Assembly: GCF_017875235.1 (NCBI RefSeq)
Contig: NZ_JAGGMI010000012.1
Coordinates: 1 to 64,000, forward strand
Origin: Asticcacaulis solisilvae
GTDB taxonomy: Bacteria; Pseudomonadota; Alphaproteobacteria; Caulobacterales; Caulobacteraceae
Reading direction: 5' to 3'
DNA length: 64,000 nt
The notes beneath the pieces are model-generated. The model saw only the letters and a list, made by a program, of their open reading frames with translations. It searched no databases and had not been told where the DNA came from. Numbering within the stretch: position 1 is the stretch's first letter; the number at the start of each line of letters is the position of its first letter. The translations under genes and the position numbers were made by a program. Positions 52,876 through 60,732 of the stretch are shown in pieces.

Positions 52876-55149
52876 TTACTTCACATCGATCAGGTGCGTC
52901 GCAAAGAAGCTGGTCAGCTTGTTCCAGTAATAGGGCTGCATGACCGCGTGGTTTGTGTTCGGCAGGATGACCAGTTCGTGCGGCTTGCCGGCCTTGATCA
53001 GGGCATTGGATAGCCTGAGCGACGCCGCGACCGGCACATTGTCGTCGATATCGCCGTGGATGAGCATCAGCTTGCCCTTGAGATTGCCGGCGACGGAGAT
53101 GTTGGAATTACGCTCCCAGGTCGCGTCGTCGGCGATGCCCATCGACACTTCCGGCCACCACGCCTTGTCGAGGCGAAGGTCGTGATTGCCTGACGAGGCG
53201 ACGCCTACCTTGTAGAAATCCGGACGGCGCAGGACGAAGCGCGCTGTGTCGTAGCCGCCGGCCGAGCCGCCATAGACGCCGACGCGGTCAAGATCGAAGT
53301 AGGGGTATTTCGCCTTCATGGCCTTCAGGACGTGGATGTGGTCATCGAGACCGACCTCGCCCAGGTTCTGATAGGCCGGCAGTCGGAAGGCCTTGCCGCG
53401 CTGCGACGTGCCCCGCCCATCGATGGTGACGACGATGGCGCCCCATTGCGCCAAACCATTCAGGCCCGCGACGACGTTGTCGTCATAGGACTCGCCGAAA
53501 CGATGCGTCGTCGGACCCGTATAGACGTTTTCTATCACCGCGTATGACTTCGACGGATTGAAATTGGCCGGGCGGTGGATCATGCCATAGAGCTTCGTCT
53601 TGCCGTCGGAAGCGAAAGTCTCGAACGGTTCCGGCATTGTAAAGCCAGTGGCCAGCAACGCCGCCGGATCGGCGCGGCCCAGTTCCATGATGATGGCGCC
53701 ATCCGACGCCCGGCGCAGGAGCGTGCGCGTCGGCTCGATCGGTGACGACATGCGGTCGATGATCCATTGGCCGTCATCCGACACGCGCGTCTCGTGATCC
53801 AATGGCTCCGGTGTCAGGTTGACGATCTTGCCGCTCAGATCGACGCGATAGAGGCTCTTGTAGTACGGATTGACGCCAGCTTCACGGCCGATACCAGTGA
53901 CCAGGATCGGACCGTTCTTGGCGATATGGGTGATCTCGGTGACCTCCCAGTTGCCCTTGGTCAGCGCCTTGCCGCCATCGGGGTCTTCGCCGCGCTTGAT
54001 GTAGTAGAGCTGCGCCCAGTCGGAGCGTTCCGAGATGACCAGATAGCCGCCCAGCTCCGAGGTATTGCGGATAGCGGTCGAGGTCACGGTGACCAGCGGC
54101 TTCAGCGCTTCGCGAACGCGGATTTCGGCCTTGCCTGTGGCCGGATCGGCTTCATAAAGGCGGACCTCACCATAGCCGCGTTGCTGCCATTCGTAGATGA
54201 CGCGCCCCTCATCCCAGTAGAGCGCCGGATCGCCCGGCCACAGCAGTGACTGCGCTGGCGCATCGATGGCAGTGATGGCGGCATTGCCTTTGATGGCTTC
54301 GGCCGGATCGACGACGATTGGATGGATCTGCGGCACGTCCTTGGCGCCGGCCGTCGGGTAGACATAGGAGAATTCGCGGGCGAACTGGCTGCCGGCCGGG
54401 TTCTGCTGGACGGCATGCCAGATATAGCTGCCGTTGCGGTCCAGGCGGTAGGTCAGCAGCTTCTTGGAGTCTTGGGACCATTGCACCGACACGTCGTTGG
54501 ACGGCGTCTCGGAATTGGCGGCGACCATATCGCCAAGCAGCGGATAATTCTGACCGTACCGTCGATCATAGCTGCCGTCGACGGTCAGCGCCGTTTCCTT
54601 GCCTGTCGCAACCTCGATGAGCCACAGATTGTAATTACGCGCGACAACCTTCCACTTGCCGTCAGGCGAGACGACGCCGTCGGGTTTCGCCGGCGCCTCT
54701 GCGGCTTTCAACGCGCCCGTGCCGGTATCATAGAGCCAGTCACGTCCAGACGCCGATACCTTCAGCACCTTGGTCTCAAGGTCATAGTCCTGCAGCCGAA
54801 TATCGGCGGGACCGTCAATCTTGGCGCCTTGTGCGGTTAGCAGAGGCACAAGCACGGCTTCGGTGACCAGTTCGCGCGTCGTGGCGGTGTGCGGATCGGC
54901 GAGAAGAAAACGCCCCTCCCCGCGCTTGCCCAGGCGATAAACCACGCCCTTGCCGCCGCCCACAAAGCGTGCGCCGATATTGAGGTCGGTGATCAGCGCG
55001 CCGATCTTGCCCGACATGTACATCTCGGCCTTCGCCGCCCGCGGGTCCTGCGTGGCCGCAGCCGCCGGGATTTGACCGAAAGCGGTAATGGCGGGCGCCG
55101 CCATCAGGGCGGTGGCGCAGACAGCGAACATCAGGGAGCGGAGACGCAT
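52876..55149 (-). CDS. S9 family prolyl oligopeptidase (DPP-IV-like), exported
   Basis: A 757-residue serine peptidase. Residues 1-24 are a signal peptide ending ITAFG/QIPAA. A beta-propeller runs to about residue 500 (GVVSPDGKWKVVARNYNLWL, VQWSQDSKKLLTYRLD, WDEGRVIYEWQQRG). The alpha/beta hydrolase domain has Ser in VGVYGGSAGGYDTARF at about residue 630, Asp in HGDIDDNVP and His in LPNTNHAVMQ, the order of S9 enzymes. DPP-IV-type members release X-Pro dipeptides. Acting in the periplasm on deglycosylated proline- or hydroxyproline-rich peptides is the natural job in this locus; M24 would then split the dipeptides. It is divergent from the halogenase, with the exact operator at 55253. Confidence 0.88.
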   Translation of the reverse strand: MRLRSLMFAVCATALMAAPAITAFGQIPAAAATQDPRAAKAEMYMSGKIGALITDLNIGARFVGGGKGVVYRLGKRGEGRFLLADPHTATTRELVTEAVLVPLLTAQGAKIDGPADIRLQDYDLETKVLKVSASGRDWLYDTGTGALKAAEAPAKPDGVVSPDGKWKVVARNYNLWLIEVATGKETALTVDGSYDRRYGQNYPLLGDMVAANSETPSNDVSVQWSQDSKKLLTYRLDRNGSYIWHAVQQNPAGSQFAREFSYVYPTAGAKDVPQIHPIVVDPAEAIKGNAAITAIDAPAQSLLWPGDPALYWDEGRVIYEWQQRGYGEVRLYEADPATGKAEIRVREALKPLVTVTSTAIRNTSELGGYLVISERSDWAQLYYIKRGEDPDGGKALTKGNWEVTEITHIAKNGPILVTGIGREAGVNPYYKSLYRVDLSGKIVNLTPEPLDHETRVSDDGQWIIDRMSSPIEPTRTLLRRASDGAIIMELGRADPAALLATGFTMPEPFETFASDGKTKLYGMIHRPANFNPSKSYAVIENVYTGPTTHRFGESYDDNVVAGLNGLAQWGAIVVTIDGRGTSQRGKAFRLPAYQNLGEVGLDDHIHVLKAMKAKYPYFDLDRVGVYGGSAGGYDTARFVLRRPDFYKVGVASSGNHDLRLDKAWWPEVSMGIADDATWERNSNISVAGNLKGKLMLIHGDIDDNVPVAASLRLSNALIKAGKPHELVILPNTNHAVMQPYYWNKLTSFFATHLIDVK

Positions 55150-55252
55150 GGGAGGAACCTTCCGGTTAAGTGGAAATATGCTCGGTCGGCGGTTCCAAGC
55201 CCCACGCCAACACGACGAGTTTTCGCATAGATATCAACTCAGTCAAATAAAT

Positions 55253-55264
55253 TATACGATATAC
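55253..55264. promoter_or_regulatory. TATACGATATAC operator between S9 peptidase and halogenase genes
   Basis: Exact consensus, identical to the sites at 60386 and (inverted) 60693. It lies 104 bases from the S9 start and 68 from the halogenase start. Confidence 0.72.
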
Positions 55265-55331
55265 TGTAAGATTGACACTGGCCCGGCGATGACTTCATAT
55301 CTAAGGTTTGCAGGGACTTCAGAGGTTTATC

Positions 55332-56840
55332 ATGGGCGCTGTTCGCAGGATCGTTGTTGTCGGTGGCGGCACCGCGGGGTGGATGGCGGCGGCGGCGCTG
55401 ACGCGCGCCTTTGGCAGTGCGGGCTACAGCATCACTCTCGTCGAATCCGACGAGATCGGCATTGTCGGCGTCGGCGAAGCGACCATCCCGCCGATTCAGG
55501 AATTCAACGCCATGCTGGGCCTCGAGGAGAACGCGTTTCTGAAGGCCGTCAACGGCACCTTCAAGCTCGGTATTCGCTTCGTCAACTGGACGGCGGAGGG
55601 CAGCGACTACCTCCACCCTTTCGGCGCCTATGGCATCGACATGGGGGTCAATTTCAACCATCATCTGATGCGTTACCGCAAGGCCGGCGGTAATGGCGAC
55701 TTCGGCCTGTTCAATCCCCAGACCATGGCGGCGCGCCAGAACCGTTTCGGCCGGATCGAGGAGATCAACCCCAAGGCGCCGCGCGTCAACTACGCCTTCC
55801 ATTTTGACGCCTCGCTCTATGCCAAAACCTTACGTGCCTATTCGGAAAAGCTGGGTGTCGTTCGGCGTGAAGGCAAGATTGTCCGTGTGGAACAGCACCC
55901 TGAAAGCGGCGATGTCACCGGCGTGGTCCTTGAGAACGGCCAGGTGATCGCAGGCGACCTGTTCATCGACTGCTCGGGTTTCCGCGGCCTTTTGATCGAA
56001 CAGACGCTGAAAAGCGGCTACGAGGACTGGTCGAAATGGCTGCCGTGCGACCGCGCCGCGGCCGTGCCGTGCGATAAGGTCGGCCCGGCGGCCCCCTATA
56101 CCACCTCAACCGCGCGTGAAGCCGGCTGGCAGTGGCGGATTCCGCTGCAGCATCGCACGGGCAACGGCTACGTCTTCTGTTCGGAATACATGTCCGAAGA
56201 TGAGGCTTCGACAAAGCTGCTTGAACGGCTCGATGGCCCGGCCCAGGCCGATCCGCGCGTCGTGCGTTTCCAGACAGGCCATCGCCGGCAGATGTGGAAC
56301 CGCAATGTCGTCGCCATGGGTCTTGCTTCCGGTTTTCTGGAACCGTTGGAATCGACCTCGATCTGGCTGGTCCAGCAAGCCATCATGACCTTGCTGAAAT
56401 ACTTCCCGCGCGACGGCATTACGGCGATCCAGCGCAAGTGTTTCAATGACGATCTGCTTGCCGACTATGACAACGTCAAGGACTTCCTGATCGCGCACTA
56501 CAAGGTCACCGAGCGCGAAGACACGCCATTCTGGGCCTATTGCAAGCACATGGACATCCCCGATAGTCTGGCCCAGCGACTGGAGTCCTTCAAGGCGCAC
56601 AACCAGCCGCTGGTGCGTGACGCGGAGCTCTTCAAGGAGGCCAGCTGGTTTGCCATCCTGGTCGGCCAGGGCATGGAACCGGCGTCGTATCATCCGCTCG
56701 CCGATATTATGCCGCAGGATGAGTTCCGCTGGCGCATGGACCGGATTCGCGAAGGCACAGCCGGCCTTGCTGCCGCCATGCCCAGCCACGAGGCCTACCT
56801 TGCCAAGGCCTGCCCGTCGCCCAACCTCGTTCCTGTCTAG
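55332..56840 (+). CDS. Flavin-dependent tryptophan halogenase-family protein
   Basis: A 502-residue FAD enzyme. RIVVVGGGTAGWMAAAALTR is the FAD-binding fingerprint, GVGEATIPP follows, and GWQWRIPLQHRTGNGYVFC contains the WxWxIP motif of flavin halogenases. VVAMGLASGFLEPLESTSIWLVQ is family-typical. Such proteins are common beside TonB receptors in polysaccharide loci, with no known halide-dependent substrate, so whether it halogenates is unknown. The ATG at 55332 follows AGAGG; an in-frame TTG upstream is unlikely. Its last four bases overlap the stop of the converging DUF6445 gene. Confidence 0.87.
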   Translation: MGAVRRIVVVGGGTAGWMAAAALTRAFGSAGYSITLVESDEIGIVGVGEATIPPIQEFNAMLGLEENAFLKAVNGTFKLGIRFVNWTAEGSDYLHPFGAYGIDMGVNFNHHLMRYRKAGGNGDFGLFNPQTMAARQNRFGRIEEINPKAPRVNYAFHFDASLYAKTLRAYSEKLGVVRREGKIVRVEQHPESGDVTGVVLENGQVIAGDLFIDCSGFRGLLIEQTLKSGYEDWSKWLPCDRAAAVPCDKVGPAAPYTTSTAREAGWQWRIPLQHRTGNGYVFCSEYMSEDEASTKLLERLDGPAQADPRVVRFQTGHRRQMWNRNVVAMGLASGFLEPLESTSIWLVQQAIMTLLKYFPRDGITAIQRKCFNDDLLADYDNVKDFLIAHYKVTEREDTPFWAYCKHMDIPDSLAQRLESFKAHNQPLVRDAELFKEASWFAILVGQGMEPASYHPLADIMPQDEFRWRMDRIREGTAGLAAAMPSHEAYLAKACPSPNLVPV

Positions 56841-57532
56841 GGCTGTGGGACGGTCAGGAACAGGTTGGCCGTAAGCCTGCCCGTTCTTGGACTGGCGCTG
56901 TAGGCGAACGCCTCCGGTATCTGCGCCGTGTGCAGAAGCGCGCCGGAATAGATCAGCAGCCGGTTAAAAACACCTTCGAAATAGCCGGTTTGCTCATAGG
57001 CCTTGTCCGAGCCGCTCATATAGGCTTCGGGAGGATCTCCGTAATCCGCCCAATCTTCGCGCAGGCCTTCATGGAACCTGTCCTTGCGGTCGGCCGTTAT
57101 GCGTTCGAAGCCCGTGCGACGATGGCGATAGAAACCCGTTCCGCCCTGGGATACCGGAGTCAGGAAATGGAGGAGCGCATATTTGACCTGGGTGATCTCA
57201 TCATAGTGCGGGATCCGCGTCAGGGGATTGGCCTGCAACGGACGCTTGGTCATCAGTGAAAACGCCGCATGGTCCACGGCAAAGCGCTTGATGCCGAACA
57301 CATCGTGCATGACCGGCCCGGCGAGGTTGCACAGGAAGTTGACATAGTCGCGCTCGGCTTCGTGCGCCGGGCTGAGCACGCGGCGAATACCCGGATAACT
57401 GCTGGCCGTTACGTCGCGAAACGGTTCGCCCATCGCGGCCATGGCGATCAGGCCATCGGCGGCCGGCACGGCTTGGTCGATGACGATGAGCTTGTTGCCT
57501 TCGTTACCAAGCGAGTGGATGGTGACCTTCAT
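56837..57532 (-). CDS. DUF6445 family protein
   Basis: A 231-residue cytosolic protein. It starts MKVTIHSLGNEGNKLIVI with ASSYPGIRRVLSP; the middle has IPHYDEITQVKYALLHFL and GGTGFYRHRRTGFERI, where His, Tyr and His-Arg residues suggest an iron/2-oxoglutarate prolyl-hydroxylase-like fold; the end is FNRLLIYSGALLHTAQIP and GRLTANLFLTV. The two conserved His positions support a possible oxygenase, but this is inference; the family has no established function. The ATG at 57530-57532 is chosen, not the upstream frame in the terminator. It lies 78 bases after the TonB receptor and its converging partner is the halogenase, the usual co-occurrence with receptors and cupin_8 proteins. Confidence 0.78.
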   Translation of the reverse strand: MKVTIHSLGNEGNKLIVIDQAVPAADGLIAMAAMGEPFRDVTASSYPGIRRVLSPAHEAERDYVNFLCNLAGPVMHDVFGIKRFAVDHAAFSLMTKRPLQANPLTRIPHYDEITQVKYALLHFLTPVSQGGTGFYRHRRTGFERITADRKDRFHEGLREDWADYGDPPEAYMSGSDKAYEQTGYFEGVFNRLLIYSGALLHTAQIPEAFAYSASPRTGRLTANLFLTVPQP

Positions 57533-57562
57533 GAGCCTAATCCTTGATCGTCGACACGCAAA

Positions 57563-57586
57563 CAGCCTGCCGTTTCCGGCAGGCTG
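57563..57586 (-). terminator. Terminator hairpin after the TonB receptor gene
   Basis: CAGCCTGCCG / CGGCAGGCTG pairs perfectly over ten bases with a four-base loop, 25 bases after the receptor stop. The T-run after it on the minus strand is short (TTT), so termination may be partial, letting the DUF6445 gene be read at a lower level. Confidence 0.55.
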
Positions 57587-57610
57587 CTTCTTTAACATAT
57601 CCGCCGGCTA

Positions 57611-60310
57611 TCAGTAGCGGAAGCGGGCACTAAGCTGGATGGTCCGGGCCTGGACCCGCATGCCCATCGGGATCAGATGCTGCTCCCCCCAGAACCGCTG
57701 GGTATTGTTTTCCAGCAGGTTGGTGCCTTCAAGCGCCAGGGTCAGCTGCTTGATCGGCGTCCAGTTGACCGCCACGTCGAGACGCGATGTCGGATCGACG
57801 TAGAGCGAGTAGAGGCCGTTGGCATAGTTCAGGTCGGCGCTGTCGCGGTAACTGTCGCGATAGTTATAGGCGACCCGGGCGCTGAATTCCGGCGTGTCGT
57901 AGTACAGCGCCAGGTTATAGGTCGACTTCGAATTGCCGACCGCGTTGTAGTCGCCAAGACCCGTGTCGTCGAGGTACGGGTACTTGATCGTCGCCTTCTC
58001 GTTGTAGGTCGCGTTGACGCTGGCGCCAAAGTTCTTCCACTTGCCCGGCAGGAAGTCGAAGAAGCCCTGGGCGGAGAACTCGTAGCCCTGGAACTCGCCC
58101 GGTCCGGCGTTGGTCGGACGGTCGATCGTCCACAGGCCCTCATAACCGCCAACGGGAACGTTGACTTCGTGCGTCCAGGTAATGAAGCCGTCCGGCTTCT
58201 TCAGGTAGGTCGCGAACGATACGATACCGCCACGGCCGAAATAGTATTCCAACGAGGCGTCATAGCTCTTTTCGTGGTTGGGACGCAGATCGGTATTGCC
58301 GCCCCAGCCGCAGCGGCAGCCATTGTCCAGCGACACCCAGGACGTGGCTTCGCCAAAGTTCGGGCTTTGAACGTTCTCGGTATAGGCCAGGCGCAGTTGC
58401 AGCTTGGGCGTGAAATGCACCACGGCCGTCGCACTGGGCAGAAGGAAGCTATAATCCAGCTCGTCGGTCAGCTCCGGAGCGGTCGGGTTTTGCTTGGTCG
58501 TGCTGGTGCCCTTCGTGCTCGTGCTCCGGACGCCGATGACGCCGTCCACTGGAATATTGCCGAAGTCTATACCGTAGGTCGCCTGCGCGTAGACCGCCGA
58601 TTTCTTTTCGGTGGCCCTGAACGAGCCGAAGCCGTCCTCGGTCGTCACGACCTCATCCGTCCAGCCGCCCGAACCCGTGAAGGTATTGGTCTTGCGGGCC
58701 TGGGCGTAGGCGCGGATATCGTCGAAGTTGTCGATGATGCTGTCGAGGTCCAGGCGGTACCAGGTCGGTGAGTCGAAACCCGGAACCTTGATCGATACTT
58801 CGTCGTAACCCTGGCCGGTCGGGAAGTCGACCAGTTTGACGCGGTTGGGCGCGGCAAAGGTCGCGTAGCGATAGCCGTAGGCACGGCCCGTCTGGCGATC
58901 CTTGTGCTGGGCGCCGAACTTCACCGAGCGGATCAGCTTGTCGTCACTGACGCGGTAGCTGGCGTTGAACTGCCAGACACTTTCCTTGCTGTCTTCGAAA
59001 CTTTTGCCGTTTTCGAATTCATGCAGGTAGTAGTTATTGACGTCGTCAAGATCGATGCCGGTATATTCGACATAGGGAGCGCCCTGGATGGTGTTGGGCG
59101 AGTTCATGTCGATCTTGAACTGGGTGGCCGTGCTGAAACGGATGGTCTGGCGGTACCATTCCATATCGAAATTGTTTTCGTCGAGCGAGATACCGGCGTC
59201 GACGTCCCAACGGTCATTGGTCCAGCGGGTTTCGAAGTTGATACGACGGTTGACGATATCGATCGCCTGGTCGTTGGCCCAGGGACCGATCGGCAGGTCG
59301 GTGCCGGTGAAGGTGGCAGACTTCAGCGACTTTCCATCCGGCATCAGGACGACGTCAGACAGTGTTGCGTTCGAATCCTTCAGGCGCGCTTCCAGCACGT
59401 CCAGCTGGCGGTGCTCCTTGGCGTTGAACTGCGAGGCTTCGAGCAGGAAGGTCAGTTGATCGCTGGCGCGCCATTGAAAGGCGGCGTTGTAAGACGGACG
59501 CTCGACATAGCCGCGTTCGACACCGTAACGGACCTTATAGACGCCCACAGTGCCCTTCTGGTCGGCCGGCAGGCTGGTCAGCTGGTTGCCCCAGAATTCA
59601 CGCGGGGTTTCGCTTTCGATATATTGTTCGCCGTAATTGTTCTTCTGGAAGGACAGGTTCAGCAGGAAGCCCATCTCACCCATTGCGGTGTCGAAGCGGT
59701 TGGCGATCAGGCCACTGATGTAGGGGCTCTCGGTCTCACCGACATTGCTATAGACGTTGCGGACGCTGCCTGCGGCCGTCCAGCCCTTGGGCAGGTCCAG
59801 CGGACGGCGCAGGTCGACGTTGACGGTGCCGGCGATGCCGCCTTCTTCCTGGTCGGGGGTGCGGGTTTTGTAGACCTGGACCGACTTCAGCAATTCGGCG
59901 GGGACGTCGTTCAGCCCGGCGGAGCGGCCGGTGCCCGAGTTGGTCGCCTTGCCGTTAACCGAGGTCTGGATGTCCGTCATGCCCCGAATGGCGACACTGC
60001 CGCCTTCGCCGCGTTCACGCGTAATCTGAACGCCTGTAACGCGCGAAATGGCTTCGGCGACGTTGTTATCAGGCAGCTTGCCGGCGTCTTCGGCATCGAT
60101 CGAATCGACGATCTGCGCCGAACGGCGCTTGCGGTCGACCGCGGTCTTAAGGCTCTTGCGAATGCCCTTGACGACAACGACGTCGTCATTCTGTTCAGCT
60201 GTCGTAGCGCTCGTGTCGCCTTGCGCAGAAACGTCCTGCGCGACGGCCGGCGAGCACAGCACCGCAGCGATCAGTCCCCCGGTGACCAGATATGTCCGCT
60301 TAATCCTCAT
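57611..60310 (-). CDS. TonB-dependent receptor (TonB-Xanth-Caul type)
   Basis: A 899-residue receptor. The ATG at 60308-60310 is chosen with AAGGC upstream; the frame to 60418 covers the operator. Signal peptide ends SPAVAQ. The plug shows VVVVKGIRKSLKTAVDRKRR, then IDAEDAGKLPDNNVAEAI, GVQITRERGEGGSVAIRGM, and SVQVYKTRTPDQEEGGIAG. The barrel ends IQLSARFRY with the terminal aromatic. This is the type typical of plant-polymer uptake loci in Caulobacter- and Xanthomonas-like bacteria. It has an exact operator at 60386, in the same gap as a second site for the divergent GH146-type gene. Import of arabino-oligosaccharides or glycopeptides is inferred. Confidence 0.9.
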   Translation of the reverse strand: MRIKRTYLVTGGLIAAVLCSPAVAQDVSAQGDTSATTAEQNDDVVVVKGIRKSLKTAVDRKRRSAQIVDSIDAEDAGKLPDNNVAEAISRVTGVQITRERGEGGSVAIRGMTDIQTSVNGKATNSGTGRSAGLNDVPAELLKSVQVYKTRTPDQEEGGIAGTVNVDLRRPLDLPKGWTAAGSVRNVYSNVGETESPYISGLIANRFDTAMGEMGFLLNLSFQKNNYGEQYIESETPREFWGNQLTSLPADQKGTVGVYKVRYGVERGYVERPSYNAAFQWRASDQLTFLLEASQFNAKEHRQLDVLEARLKDSNATLSDVVLMPDGKSLKSATFTGTDLPIGPWANDQAIDIVNRRINFETRWTNDRWDVDAGISLDENNFDMEWYRQTIRFSTATQFKIDMNSPNTIQGAPYVEYTGIDLDDVNNYYLHEFENGKSFEDSKESVWQFNASYRVSDDKLIRSVKFGAQHKDRQTGRAYGYRYATFAAPNRVKLVDFPTGQGYDEVSIKVPGFDSPTWYRLDLDSIIDNFDDIRAYAQARKTNTFTGSGGWTDEVVTTEDGFGSFRATEKKSAVYAQATYGIDFGNIPVDGVIGVRSTSTKGTSTTKQNPTAPELTDELDYSFLLPSATAVVHFTPKLQLRLAYTENVQSPNFGEATSWVSLDNGCRCGWGGNTDLRPNHEKSYDASLEYYFGRGGIVSFATYLKKPDGFITWTHEVNVPVGGYEGLWTIDRPTNAGPGEFQGYEFSAQGFFDFLPGKWKNFGASVNATYNEKATIKYPYLDDTGLGDYNAVGNSKSTYNLALYYDTPEFSARVAYNYRDSYRDSADLNYANGLYSLYVDPTSRLDVAVNWTPIKQLTLALEGTNLLENNTQRFWGEQHLIPMGMRVQARTIQLSARFRY

Positions 60311-60385
60311 AATGCCTTGTCCTTTTTTCCCTGACAAATGTGCGACGCTATGAAGACACAAGTTTACAAAACCGTCAAAATATTT

Positions 60386-60397
60386 TATACGATATAC
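60386..60397. promoter_or_regulatory. TATACGATATAC operator before the TonB receptor gene
   Basis: Exact consensus, 76 bases upstream of the receptor start on the minus strand. The gap 60311-60732 is AT-rich and otherwise empty of genes; two separate operators at its two ends argue for one per divergent promoter. Confidence 0.7.
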
Positions 60398-60692
60398 GTG
60401 ACCCGGCCCTTGTTCCATGCACTATCGCCAAATGAGTGTCATAAATGCAACGAAGATGTCAGGGCACCTCAGCTATATAAACGTCAGAATTATCCTCCCA
60501 TATTTGCAAATAAAGCGCGATACATACTATAAGTGTGCATGTATTTTCTCGTTGCAACTTCTAATTTATGAAGTTTAAATTGTATATTTCCGAAAATATG
60601 ATTTTATTTTCTTTGGTGTGCTCTCTGCAGTGATCGGCACAAATTCTGACAGAACGACGATATTGTCCGACAACATTGTTGAAATCTTCTCT

Positions 60693-60704
60693 GTATATCG
60701 TATA
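60693..60704. promoter_or_regulatory. Inverted TATACGATATAC operator before the GH146-type gene
   Basis: GTATATCGTATA is the exact reverse complement of the sites at 55253 and 60386. It lies 29 bases before the GH146-type ATG and probably overlaps its promoter. Confidence 0.72.
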
Positions 60705-60732
60705 CATATGTCAGACATATAGGGATGTTAAG

